Below, in pieces: positions 45,129-55,932 of a stretch of DNA of 64,000 nucleotides. Where the stretch lies: NCBI RefSeq assembly GCF_024323335.1, contig NC_066580.1:254114977-254178976 (forward strand), written 5' to 3'. This DNA comes from Lathyrus oleraceus (taxonomy: Eukaryota > Streptophyta > Magnoliopsida > Fabales > Fabaceae). Position 1 is the stretch's first letter, and every line of letters begins with the position of its first letter. The translations under genes and the position numbers were made by a program. A model generated the notes under the pieces. It had not been told where the DNA came from and made no database searches. It saw nothing but the letters and a program-made list of their open reading frames with translations.

Positions 45129-46754
45129 TGTTAGACGGTGTGACTAGTGACCGAGAGGGGGGGGGGGGTGAATAGATCACCTCTTTTAAATTAAACAGAT
45201 TTAAAAATTCTTATCAGAGTTATTGAAACGTAGCGGAAAATTACAGTCCCGAATCGACTTCCGTCTATTCTGAACCGCTACTAGAAAACCGGACACATGA
45301 ATTTATTGCTGGATTTGAATAAGAACGATAGAGAATATTAACACCAGAATATTATCAAATCAAATGCACTTATCACTAAATCCTAATTCCAATGAATAAC
45401 ACTCAGCTGACAGTTTTGTCAAACATTTGGTGTGTATGTGATCAATGATGAACAATGGTGGAGTTTAGATAAAGAAGTTTTCTTTCCACTATTGTATCAC
45501 TAAAAGTACAACCACAATACACCAACTGAAATCACAAAACTGTTGAAAACGTAAAGAGAGATAAGGAAAGAATACGACATGCAGAGATTTGGTAAGGAAG
45601 TTCCCCACTGTCGTCCTCGCGTGTAGGTACGTCTCCCTCTCATTTTCAAATGAAATTGAGAACTGTAATTATCAATAATGCCGAATTCGTTGATACAAGG
45701 TTACAATACAAATAAATAATTCTAAACCCCAAGATATTCTTCTTGTATAAAACCTCCACTTGATCTGAGCTTGATCAAGAATTTCCGGCAAGAAATTGCA
45801 AACAATTCACCGGTTCCACGACCTGTTTGCGAAATTACCCAATTTCCAAACCCTACGCTACGGCTGAATCTGTTCTGCAAACGTGACTAACAAACCCGCA
45901 AGAACACTCCAGTTCTTGAAGGACAAACCATTTGGTTTTTCCTCGAAACCCCCTTCAACCTTCAACTCAGCTAGATCCTCGATCGTTCCACTGAACACCT
46001 CAGCTAGATCCTTGATCGTTCCACTGAACGTTATCTCGTTGATCCTTTAATCCAAAGAACAAGAATGATTATGTGTTGATGTTCTTGAATAAAAGATATT
46101 GAGAAGATGAAGAAGATGAAGTCTCTTTCAGGTTTCTAACTGCTCAAACAATTGCTGCTACACACTCCTTTGATTGGTGTTACAACTGTTTTTCACTTGT
46201 GAATTCTTCTATTTCACTGAGCTGTCAAAATACTTCTTATATGTGAAAGACAGAAGCTATTAGTAGACAAAACAAAATTATGTATTGATACAAAAGGTTA
46301 CGCATCGATACATACTGTAGCTTTGATTAATTTTTGAGAATTAGTACAAGCATGTATCGATACAAAGCTCGTATGTATCGATACATAGAACATTTTAACT
46401 AAGCATGTATCGATTCAAAGCTCGTATTTATCAATACATAGAACATTTTAACTGAGCATGTATCGATACAAGGCTCGTATGGATCGATACATACTGAAGG
46501 AAAAGCGTTTTGTGATTTAAAACAAATTTATGTATCGATGCAGATGAACATGTATCGATACATACTGACACAAAACAGTTTTTATGAGTTCTTTTAAGAA
46601 ATGTATCAATGTGGATCTTTATGTATAGACACGAAACAATAGTATAGGCTAAAAACACAAATGAAACATGTAAAATAATGCACAACCAACAATTAGACAA
46701 TGATCACACAATTTGCTATCATTCAGAACTTATTCAAAGTAAAGAATTTGCTCA
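45129..46754 (-). repeat. Shared copia LTR (3' LTR of the complete unit, 5' LTR of the truncated one)
   Basis: TGAGCAAATTC...CTAACA on the minus strand, 1626 bp, near identical to 54307-55932. It has a polypurine tract on the right and a primer site on the left. It holds a 53-bp tandem repeat with ATGTATCGATACAT palindromes (46348-46500), a possible TATA (CACATATAAG, 46236-46245) and a run of 12 G (45163-45178 region). Confidence 0.92.
46348..46500. repeat. 53-bp tandem repeats with ATGTATCGATACAT palindromes
   Basis: Units start at 46348, 46401 and 46454. Each carries two TGTATCGATACA-type cores facing each other around AAGCTCGT. The perfect palindrome is at 46373-46386. Matching array in the other LTR: 55526-55680. 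Confidence 0.85.
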
Positions 46755-46853
46755 AAACTCCCCCTTTTTGATGATGGGAATTTTTTAGCAAGATGTGTGA
46801 TACTCCCCCTGAGTTTGTGCATATCTGTCAACATCTACATTTCTCCCCCTTTG
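46755..46853 (-). other. Multiple polypurine tracts of the copia element
   Basis: Three purine runs on the minus strand: AAAGGGGGAGAAA (about 46840-46852), CAGGGGGAGT (46802-46811) and CAAAAAGGGGGAGTTT (46755-46770), the last touching the LTR. Repeated tracts before the 3' LTR are a known Sirevirus trait. Confidence 0.8.
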
Positions 46854-47147
46854 TCAACATCAAAAAGAAGAAAAAGCAGTTTTATCAAGGCAACATGTTG
46901 TAGTAGGACACAACAAAAATGATAAAGAAGCTAACAATCACAAAGAGGGAAGCTTAAAAAGTAAAGAATCACTCACAAAGAATGACAAATAAGTGCAATA
47001 ACACCAGAAGTAAGCAGAAGTAAATAAGCATTTAACTAGTAGAAAGTATTTAAAAATTACATAAGCCAAGACATATAAGGTGCAACTAATCTGAAAAGAA
47101 AAAACTCAAGCAACATGCAATGAAATGCAGTGAAATGAAATGATGGT
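46854..47147 (-). other. Untranslated spacer after the copia 3' ORF
   Basis: A-rich on the plus strand, with no frame or repeat that I can support. Confidence 0.5.
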
Positions 47148-48671
47148 TTAATGTGGATTATAGCCACCACAGGACTCCTCGTCATCTCTATCAGGATCTC
47201 TGAAGCTTGGCGGAGGCAGAGGAGGAGGCATTGCATCTGGATTGTGGCCTATGAAGGTGTAGTGCCTGAACCGGTCCTGAACTTCAACACTTCTGAATCT
47301 ATCCATAATACCAGGATTGGCATGGCAGTCGTCCATAAAACCAGACATCTCATTGTAGAAGACTTGGTGCCACTTAACCAAGTCCGTGTGCCAAGAGTGT
47401 TGGTTATGATACATCCGTGTATGATCGTCATGCCACTCACGATGCTCCTTATGCCACTCACTTTGTTGTACATGCCAAGACCGTGCCTCTTCATGACGTT
47501 CTTGGTTGGCAAGCTCCATTTGTTGAAGCATTTGAGTTAGGTGCGCAGTAGGTGTTGAAGATGAAGCACCGCCAGAGAACGGAGGAACCGTTGGTTCAGG
47601 TACATAGTTGGTTGGAGACCACCTTTGTGGCACCCAATCACCCCAACCAGCATTGTCATCAGCTGCAGGCACATCTGCTTCGTTCACATCATGCATTTCT
47701 TCATCAGGTTGGTCTTCAACTACTTGAATTCGTTCAGAAGGCACATTAAAATTATAGATCCTTGTTTTGGATTTCCTTTCAAAGAAATAGAAACATTGAC
47801 GTTCCTTGTCCCACCGATATCCCATATGAGATAAAGTGGAAGAGTCAAACTCTTGAGCAGCAGATGGTGATATGAGAGGAACTAAAAGGATTGCAACATT
47901 CCAGAACTTAAGAATTTTCATGATTTGAGACGCATAACCAAGAGCAACATTCTTGGCACTGTTACGCACGAAAAAGAGACGCTTCACAAAGTAATTTTCC
48001 CAATTCAAGGGAACCTTATTTTGAAGAATATACAAGAGATGAATGCTTGCCCTGTCTAACCTAGAATGTCCACTGTTTGCTGGATGCAGAATGTGCGAGA
48101 TAATCCAATGAAGTATACGAGGATTTTTCTTAATCATACCAGACGTAACCTGTTCATCCTCACCCAGCGGTCTGTCCAATTTCAAGATAGATAGAGTAAA
48201 CTCCTTCAGGTTAAAGTTAGTATCAAACTTCAAGTCATGCCAAGTCTTGAAATTATGCGACGGAAACGGAATTTGAAACATTGTTTCCCAATCACCAGCC
48301 TCAAAAGTATAGGTTCTGACACCAATAGAACACTTAAACATATATCCTTTACCAGATTGTAAGCCAACATAAAATGCACGGATAAAATCCTCATGGTAAT
48401 CATCCTTTGTAGTAAAAAATGAACCAAGTTTTTGTGCATTAAGGAGTTCAACCACATCACTGAGATGCAGATGAATATCATCATGTTTATCGAAGACATG
48501 GGGTTTCATAACTAACCTTGTCTTGAAAGAATCCTCAAACTCAGTAGCAATTGCAGGATGAAGCAAATCTAAGGCATTAGGAGGAATTTCTGGTAACTGC
48601 TGAGAAGTGCCAACCGGTTCCTTTCCTTTTCCTTTTCCCCTTGCTCTAGCCGGAATGATTCTTGGAGGCAT
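47148..48671 (-). CDS. Extra 3' ORF of the Sirevirus-like element, intact (507 aa)
   Basis: It is open from ATG 48671 to the stop at 47148. N-terminus basic (ARARGKGKGK). Residues about 25-290 form a globular part with PLGEDEQVTSGMIKKNPRI, WIISHILHP and LDRASIHLLYILQNKVPLN, which recalls proteins labelled 'putative plant transposon protein' in legume genomes (from memory, not checked). Residues 399-440 are six heptads, five beginning Trp-His; the end is Pro/Asp-rich. No signal peptide or clear membrane span. It occupies the env-like position of Sireviruses but does not look like an envelope. A plant-like leader with ACCCTAA motifs lies upstream. Role unknown. It is unbroken although pol is not. 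Confidence 0.78.
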   Translation of the reverse strand: MPPRIIPARARGKGKGKEPVGTSQQLPEIPPNALDLLHPAIATEFEDSFKTRLVMKPHVFDKHDDIHLHLSDVVELLNAQKLGSFFTTKDDYHEDFIRAFYVGLQSGKGYMFKCSIGVRTYTFEAGDWETMFQIPFPSHNFKTWHDLKFDTNFNLKEFTLSILKLDRPLGEDEQVTSGMIKKNPRILHWIISHILHPANSGHSRLDRASIHLLYILQNKVPLNWENYFVKRLFFVRNSAKNVALGYASQIMKILKFWNVAILLVPLISPSAAQEFDSSTLSHMGYRWDKERQCFYFFERKSKTRIYNFNVPSERIQVVEDQPDEEMHDVNEADVPAADDNAGWGDWVPQRWSPTNYVPEPTVPPFSGGASSSTPTAHLTQMLQQMELANQERHEEARSWHVQQSEWHKEHREWHDDHTRMYHNQHSWHTDLVKWHQVFYNEMSGFMDDCHANPGIMDRFRSVEVQDRFRHYTFIGHNPDAMPPPLPPPSFRDPDRDDEESCGGYNPH

Positions 48672-49342
48672 GGTGATGAAAAATAGAAGAAAAGGGAGAT
48701 GAATTTAGGGTTTTGGAGAGAATGATGATGAAGGAGATTAGGGTTAGCCACAGGTTTTGAGAGGTAGAGGAACTACTGATACCAAGTTTGTGAAAAGATG
48801 TGCTAAGAATTGCTGATGTGTCGATCCATGAGTGAAATAAATTGCATTTAATCCAAAAACAATCAGTATGTATCGATACATATGGGAATGGATCGATCCA
48901 TGTCATGAGTTTTTTGTTTTTAAAAAGGTTTATGTATCGATACAAACGACGAATGGATCGATACATACTGAACCAATTTTGACAAATGTGAAATGAAGAA
49001 GACATGAATCGATACATATCTTTGAATCGATACATACTGATGCCAAACCAAATTTTAATTAATTTTTATGCAGTATGGTTATGCATTATAAAGTATTTCA
49101 TGATAATGATGCCTAAGTATAATTCACAAATCAGATATTAATGTTCAAACAATATACGCAAAGAAATTCACATAAACGAAAATAAGGAATTTTGTTCTAA
49201 CATACACAATCACATAGTTCTAAAAGAGATATAGAAATGAGTGATATTACCTCTATTGATGTAACCTTGTGAGGTATAAATGAAATCTAAAACAAATCTC
49301 ATCAACCAAGGTGAGGCATAATATAAATAAGAACAAACATGC
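48672..49342 (-). other. Region between RNase H and the copia 3' ORF
   Basis: On the minus strand it holds several ATGTATCGATACAT and ATGGATCGATCCAT palindromes (48855-49045), like the LTR. Then comes TTGGTATCAG (48778-48788), similar to the primer site. A C/T-rich leader follows with two ACCCTAA motifs (about 48700-48750) before the ATG. 49060-49342 is A/T-rich with nothing recognised. Confidence 0.55.
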
Positions 49343-52300
49343 TTAAGACAACAATGAAGAGAGATCTAAAATCCCTAATTCACGACGAATGTTGAAGAAT
49401 GGTTCCGTTGCTAAAGGTTTAGTGAAAATGTCAGCAAGCTGGTTTTTAGTATCAACATGCTCAAATACAACGTCTTCTTTTTCAACATGATCGCAAAGAA
49501 AGTGATGTCTAATCTCTATGTGTTTAGTGCGTGAGTGTAAAACAGGATTTTTAGTAAGGTTTATGGCACTAGTGTTGTCACATTTTATTAGAATACGTTT
49601 GAGTTGAATGTTAAAGTCTTGTAGTTGTTGCTTTAGCCACAAAATCTGAGCGCAACAACTACCGGCTGCAACGTACTTAGCCTCTGCAGTTGACAAGGCC
49701 ACAGATACCTGCTTTTTGCTATGCCAACTTACCAAGGAGTTTGAAAACAAGTGACATGTACCGCTCGTGCTTTTCCTATCTGATTTGCAGCCAACAAAAT
49801 CAGAATCGGAGTAACCTACTAAGCTACAATCACTTCCTTTGGAATACCAAAGCCCATATTTAGATGTTCCATGAAGATATCTAAATATACGCTTAACAAC
49901 TTTCAGGTGTGATTCCTTAGGATTTGATTGATATCATGCACACATACAAACACTAAACATGATGTCAGGTCTAGAAGCAGAAAGATACAGAAGAGACCCA
50001 ATCATACCTCTAAACGTTTTGACATATACACTCTTACCATGCTCATCTTTATCTAGATTTCCGTTGGTAGGCATAGGGGTGTCAATTGATTTTGAGTCGT
50101 TCATTTCAAAGCGCTTGAGTAGTTCTCTGCAGTACTTTGTTTGACATACTGTTGTACCCTCATCAAGTTGCTTTATCTGAAGACCTAGGAAGTAATTCAG
50201 CTCCCCCATAAGACTCATCTCAAATTCACCCTGCATAACCTTAGAAAATTCTTCGACCAAGTGTGTGTTAGTTGAACCAAAAATTATATCGTCTACATAA
50301 ACTTGAACTAAAAGAATGTGCTTTCCCTTGTGTTTAATAAAGAGAGTATTATCCACTTTACCTCTTGAATATCCATGATCAATTAGAAATTTGCTAAGCC
50401 TTTCATACCAAACCCGAGGGGCTTGTTTAAGACCATACAAAGCTCGCTTTAATTTGTAAACATAATCTGGATTTTCAGCATTCTCAAAACCAGGAGGTTG
50501 TGAGACATATACCTCTTCATTTATGACACCATTTAGAAACGCACTCTTTACGTCCATTTGGTAAAGCTTAAAATTATTTGAACACGCATAGGCAAGCAAG
50601 AGACGTATAGCTTCAAGGCGAGCAACTGGAGCATAAGTTTCCTCATAGTCTATGCCCTCCTCTTGGTTATACCCTTGTGCTACTAAACGTGCCTTGTTCC
50701 TAGTTATCACTCCGTTTTCATCAAGCTTACTTCTAAAAACCCATTTAGTACCTATGATATGATGATCTCGCGGACGAGGGACAAGTTCCCAAACATCATT
50801 TCTTTTAAATTGATTAAGCTCTTCTTGCACGGCCATTAGCCAACATTCATCAATCAAGGCCTCTTTGGCATTTTTAGGTTCTACTTGTGAAACAAAAGCG
50901 AAGTGAGAACAAAAATTACTTATCTTAGAACGAGTCATTACTCCCTTTGAAATATCTCCCAAGATGTTGTCAATAGGATGGTCTTTTGAAGATTTCCAAG
51001 CCGGTGGAAGGTCATTCACTTCAGCTGTCCTTTCTTCCTCATCTTCTTCATGACTAGTATCTTCCTCCTTCTCATGGGCAACTGTTCTGGACTGATCAGT
51101 TTCCGCAACAACTTCCTTGAGTATGTCTTCTGTAGATACACCTGCGTTATCAAAAGAAATACCTTTTCCGACACTTTTCGGATAAGACTCATCAAAAGAA
51201 ACATGGACATATTCTTCAACAGTAAGTAAACGCTTATTATATACTCTATATGCTTTACTTGATTGTGAGTATCCAAGAAAGATACCTTCATCCGCTTTTG
51301 CATCAAACTTCCCAATATTTTCCTTACCATTATTCAAAACAAAACACTTACAACCGAATACGTGAAGATGTGACAAGTTTGGCTTTCTTCCTTTTAAAAG
51401 CTCATAAGGAGTTTTATTTAAAATAGGAGGAATTAAGATCCTGTTTAAAACATAACAAGCTGTGCTAACTGCATCAGCCCAAAAATATTTTGGTAATCCA
51501 CCCTCATTTAGCATTGTTCTTGCCAACTCCTCTAAAACACAATTTTTACGCTCCACAACGCCATTTTGTTGTGGAGTTCGAGGAGATGAAAAGTTATGCT
51601 CAATACCATACTTGTCACAGTACTTATCAAAGTGATAGTTTTGAAATTCACCACCATGATCGCTACGAATTGTAACTATTTTGGAATTCATTTTGTTTTG
51701 GGACAGTTTTGCAAAATTCTTAAAAGCAGAAAAAGTTTCATCTTTGCTATGAAGGAATATAGTCCAAGTAAATCTAGAATAGTCATCAACGACTACAAAA
51801 CCATAATAATTTCCACCTAAGCTCTTTGTCCTAGAAGGTCCAAAGAGATCCATATGGAGAAGCTCAAGGGGTCGTGAAGTTGAAATTACATTTTTAGATT
51901 TAAAAGAGACCCTCGTTTGTTTTCCCATTTGGCACGCGTCACATAGGTGGTCTTTTGAAAACTTTATTTATGGAAGACCGACTACTAGATCCTTAGATAC
52001 AACCTTATTAAGCAAATCGAAATTAACATGCGCTAAACGTCTATGCCAAAGCCAAGAATCATCATTCAAGGTAACTAGACATTTAGTACTTGTTAAAGAT
52101 ACATCAAAAAGGTCAAGCATATAGATATTGTTTACTCTTACACCCTTAAACACAACGTTCTGTTCAGCATGTTCAATTATGCAGCAAGTTTTTGTGAAAG
52201 AAACTTTATAACCCTTGTCACACAATTGACTTATTCTTAACAAATTGTGTTTAAGCCCCTCTACTAAATGGACATCAGAAATAGTAGTGGTAGAGGGATT

Positions 52301-52474
52301 ACCTACACTACCTTTGCCAAGTATAGCTCCTTTGTTATTGTCTCCATAAGTAACATATCCCTTCTTCTTTTCTTTGAAGTCTATAAAAAGCGATATGTCA
52401 CCGGTCATGTGCCTCGAGCAACCGCTGTCAAGAAACTATCTCCTATCTACAGAAGCAAGGCACTCATCCTACAA
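49343..52474 (-). pseudogene. Copia pol: protease, integrase, RT and RNase H
   Basis: One frame with three stops. Protease FLDSGCSRHMTGD (catalytic Asp-Ser-Gly) has TAG at 52436-52438 where the other copy has Trp. The integrase zinc part ([18 protein letters not shown]) has TAA at 51968-51970 (Lys in the other copy). The D-D-E core is intact ([34 protein letters not shown]). RT has [19 protein letters not shown] and YVDDIIFGS, all intact. RNase H follows a TGA at 49934-49936 (VSWHSKKQVSVALSTAEAKY, KCDNTSAINL, HSRTKHIEIRHHF) and ends at 49343. The motifs are well preserved but full-length Pol cannot be made without readthrough. Confidence 0.9.
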
Positions 52475-52476
52475 TA

Positions 52477-54273
52477 TCAAAAGAGAGAAGTTGGTACCCA
52501 ATTTTCATTGGGTCCAAGTGGGTAAGTGCTAACATGGTTGCCTTTTGGCTTCCATTGATAAATACCTTTAGGAACAAGAAATCTCCTAAACTTGCATTTC
52601 TCAATGGTATGGCCAGCACGACAACAATAATGACATAAACCATGATGATGTGTTTGTTTATTCTTGTTCATTAAATCCTTTGGAATAAAAGAGTATTTTG
52701 CATATGGTGGATTTAATGACTTCTTAAACAACCTAGAGTCAACGGCATAAGTAACCTTAGGTTGTAAAGCTTTTTCCAATTTGACCTTGAGAGTGTTTAC
52801 CTCTTGTTGCCAAATATGACAAGCTTCACAATACCCAACTTTACTACATCCATCAATGTCAATATTTTTTGAATTTTCTGCAATACTAGCTTTTAACCAT
52901 TCTAAATCTTTTTCAGCTTTGTATACTTTACCTTCCAGAAATGAAAAAATTTGTTTATCGGAAGATAATCTTTTAAAAGCATCTACAGCTTCGTTATGCA
53001 GTTTTTCAAAAGCTATTTTCAGTTCAGAAAAAGACATAGAAGAGAAATTATTATAATAGGCTTGTTTTACCTTTTTATCATTGATTTTCTTCTTGTGGTA
53101 GGACAAATTTTTGGTGTGAGCCATAAGGCACAGATTTGCGGTTTCATCACTATCACTTGAACTTTGTGTGCTTGATGAATCACTATCACTTTCCCATGCA
53201 ATGTAAGCTCTTCTTTGTTTGTTGTACCCTTTTGGTGGAGCTTTTCTTTGATCCTTATACTTCATAGGACAATCTGTTTTATAATGTCCAGATTTACCAT
53301 AATTAAAACAAGATCCTTTTCCTCTACTCTTCTTATTCTCTTCCTGTTTTGAATCTGTAGATTGTCTTCGAAACTTCATGAGGTTTTTGTCGGAATGCTT
53401 GACTCCATTCTTTCGAATGAATCTATTATATCTACTTACAAAAAGTCCTATTTCCTCATCATCCGAATCTTTTTCACTACTAGAATCATTGTCACTTTGC
53501 TCTTTTCGTGAGGACTTAGAGCTAGAGGCCACAAGAGCTATTGGCTTCTTCTCTCCCTCTTTGTCTCTCTTCTTCTCCTTTTCCTTCTTACTTTTGTTCT
53601 CAAACTTTTCAAGACTTTCTAATGCTTGCTGATGTTCTTCTAGCTTTCCAAACAGAGTTGTAATCGTAAGTGTCGTTAGATCGTTGGCTTCCTTAATAGC
53701 TGTTACTTTAGGTTTCCATTCCCTGCTAAGACATCTCATAATTTTATTAGTAGCTATTTCATTGGAAACAGGTTTTCCAAGTGCATTTAACCAATTAGTG
53801 AGATGAGTGAATCTCTTTTGCATGTCGGAGATAGATTCTCCTTGTTTCATGCGAAAGAGCTCAAACTCTTGATTGAGTGTGTTAATGCGGGACTGTTTTA
53901 CTTCAGTAGTACCCTCATGGGCAACTTCTAAAGCATCCCACATTTCTTTAGCTGTCGTGCAATGGGATACCCGATAATACTCATCAACACCAAGTACTGA
54001 AATTAGCATATTTCGAGCTCTCCAATCACTCGACCACTTTTTCTCATCTTTCTCATTCCAATCACCTTCTGGTTTAGGAACTATGGCGCCAGCCGCATTT
54101 GTCATAGTAATTTGAAAAGGACCATTTTCAATGGCAGCCCATACTAGCCTATCAACAGAATTTATATGAACTCGCATGCAGTCTTTCCAGTAGCCGTAAT
54201 TTTCACCGTTGAAAATCGGCGCTCTATTATACACCCCCTTTGGTTCAGAATCCATATCGTTACAGGCAGCCAC
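52477..54273 (-). CDS. Copia gag, intact (598 aa)
   Basis: ATG at 54273 (MAACNDMDSEPKG), 20 bp from the primer site. N-terminal gag domain with FNGENYGYWKDCMRVHI, MWDALEVAHEGT and FELFRMKQGESI. Lys/Glu-rich middle (about 235-300). Zinc knuckle 1 near 330 reads CFNYGKSGHYKTDC, with Tyr for the second Cys; knuckle 2 near 560 is canonical (CHYCCRAGHTIEKC). A coiled segment lies near 410-480. Sireviruses have long Gags with coiled-coil parts, as here. The frame stops at TGA 52477-52479; protease lies in another frame directly after. It would form the particle shell; the mutated knuckle may weaken RNA binding. Confidence 0.88.
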   Translation of the reverse strand: MAACNDMDSEPKGVYNRAPIFNGENYGYWKDCMRVHINSVDRLVWAAIENGPFQITMTNAAGAIVPKPEGDWNEKDEKKWSSDWRARNMLISVLGVDEYYRVSHCTTAKEMWDALEVAHEGTTEVKQSRINTLNQEFELFRMKQGESISDMQKRFTHLTNWLNALGKPVSNEIATNKIMRCLSREWKPKVTAIKEANDLTTLTITTLFGKLEEHQQALESLEKFENKSKKEKEKKRDKEGEKKPIALVASSSKSSRKEQSDNDSSSEKDSDDEEIGLFVSRYNRFIRKNGVKHSDKNLMKFRRQSTDSKQEENKKSRGKGSCFNYGKSGHYKTDCPMKYKDQRKAPPKGYNKQRRAYIAWESDSDSSSTQSSSDSDETANLCLMAHTKNLSYHKKKINDKKVKQAYYNNFSSMSFSELKIAFEKLHNEAVDAFKRLSSDKQIFSFLEGKVYKAEKDLEWLKASIAENSKNIDIDGCSKVGYCEACHIWQQEVNTLKVKLEKALQPKVTYAVDSRLFKKSLNPPYAKYSFIPKDLMNKNKQTHHHGLCHYCCRAGHTIEKCKFRRFLVPKGIYQWKPKGNHVSTYPLGPNENWVPTSLF

Positions 54274-54292
54274 AGAACACCAGTGAATCGGT

Positions 54293-54304
54293 GCTCTGAT
54301 ACCA
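54293..54304 (-). other. Primer binding site, initiator tRNA-Met
   Basis: TGGTATCAGAGC on the minus strand, two bases after the 5' LTR. Confidence 0.92.
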
Positions 54305-54306
54305 CT

Positions 54307-55932
54307 TGTTAGACGGTGTGGCTAGTGATCGAGAGGGGGGGGGGGGGTGAATAGATCACCTCTTTTAAATTAAACGGATTTAAAAATTCTTATCAGAGTT
54401 ATTGAAACTTAGCGGAAAATTACAGTCCCGAATTGACTTCCGTCTATTCTGAACCGCTACTAGAAAACCGGACACGCGAATTTATTGCTGGATTTGAATA
54501 AGAACGATAGAGAATATTAACACCAGAATATTATCAAATCAAATGCACTTATCACTAAATCCTAATTCCAATGAATAAAACTCAGTTGACAGTTTTTCAA
54601 ACATTTGGTGTGTATGTGATCAATGATGAACAATGGTGGAGTTTAGATAAAGAAGTTTTCTTTCCACTATTGTATCACTAAAAGTACAGCCACAATACAC
54701 CAACTGAAATCACAAAACTGTTGAAAACGTAAAGAGAGATAAGGAAAGAATACGATACGCAGAGATTTGGTAAGGAAGTTCCCCACTGTCGTCCTCGCGT
54801 GTGGGTACGTCTCCCTCTCATTTTCAAATGAAATTGAGAACTGTAATTATCAATAATGCCGAATTCGTTGATACAAGGTTACAATACAAAGACATAATTC
54901 TAAAACCCAAGATCTTCTTCTTGTATAAAACTTCCACTTGATCTGAGCTTGATCAAGAATTTCCTGCAAGAAATTGCAAACAATTCACCGGTTCCACGAC
55001 CTGTTTGCGAAATTACCCAATTTCCAAACCCTACGCTACAGCTGAATCTGTTCTGCAAACGTGACTAACAAACCCGCAAGAACACTCCAGTTCTTGAAGG
55101 ACAAACCATTTGGTTTTTCCTCGAAACCCCCTTCAACCTTCAACTCAGCTAGATCCTTGATCGTTCCACTGAACACCTCAGCTAGATCCTTGATCGTTCC
55201 ACTGAACGTTATCTCGTTGATCCTTTAATCCAAAGAACAAGAATGATTATGTGTTGATGTTCTTGAAGAAAAGAGATTGAGAAGATGAAGAAGGTGAAGT
55301 CTCTTTCAGGTTTCTAACTGCTCAAACAATTGCTGCTACACACTCATTTGATTGGTGTTACAACTGTTTTTCACTTGTGAATTCTTCTATTTCACTGAAC
55401 TGTCAAAATACTTCTTATATGTGAAAGACAGAAGCTGTTAGTAGACAAAACAAAATTATGTATTGATACAAAAGGTTATGCATCGATGCATACTGTAGCT
55501 TTGATTAATTTTTGAGAATTAGTACAAGCATGTATCGATACAAAGCTCGTATGTATCGATACATAGAACATTTTAACTAAGCATGTATCGATACAAAGCT
55601 CGTATGTATCGATACATAGAACATTTTAACTGAGCATGTATCGATACAAGGCTCGTATGGATCGATACATACTGAAGCAAAAACGTTTTGTGATTTAAAA
55701 CAAATTTATGTATTGATGCAGATGAACATGTATCGATACATACTGACATAAAACAGTTTTTATGAGTTCTTTTAAGAAATGTATCATTGTGGATCTTTAT
55801 GTATAGACACGAAACAATAGTATAGGCTAAAAACACAAATGAAACATGTAAAATAATGCACAACCAACAATTAGACAATGATCACACAATTTGCTATCAT
55901 TCAAAACTTATTCAAAGTAAAGAATTTGCTCA
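54307..55932 (-). repeat. 5' LTR of the complete copia unit
   Basis: 1626 bp, TGAGCAAATTC...CTAACA on the minus strand. It adjoins Athila RT on its right and the primer site on its left. Possible TATA CACATATAAG at 55414-55423. Palindrome array at 55526-55680. A G run of 13 against 12 in the partner is one of the few differences. Confidence 0.93.

Larger units (their letters stand above)
42366..55932 (-). mobile_element. Sirevirus-like Ty1/copia element in a tandem LTR-interior-LTR-interior array
   Basis: Minus strand. A complete unit runs 55932 to 45129: LTR, primer site, gag, protease, integrase, RT, RNase H, extra 3' ORF, several polypurine tracts, LTR. Its 3' LTR then doubles as the 5' LTR of a second interior (45128 to 42366), which is cut in the integrase and joined to Athila integrase. 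Initiator-tRNA-Met primer site, pol order INT-RT-RH, an extra ORF after RNase H and multiple polypurine tracts fit the Sirevirus (SIRE/Maximus) lineage. Both LTRs are 1626 bp and nearly identical, so the array is young. Confidence 0.88.

Noticed and set aside
47151..47540. 129-codon plus-strand open frame opposite the copia 3' ORF
   Set aside because: It is antisense to a longer intact frame with clear repeat architecture.
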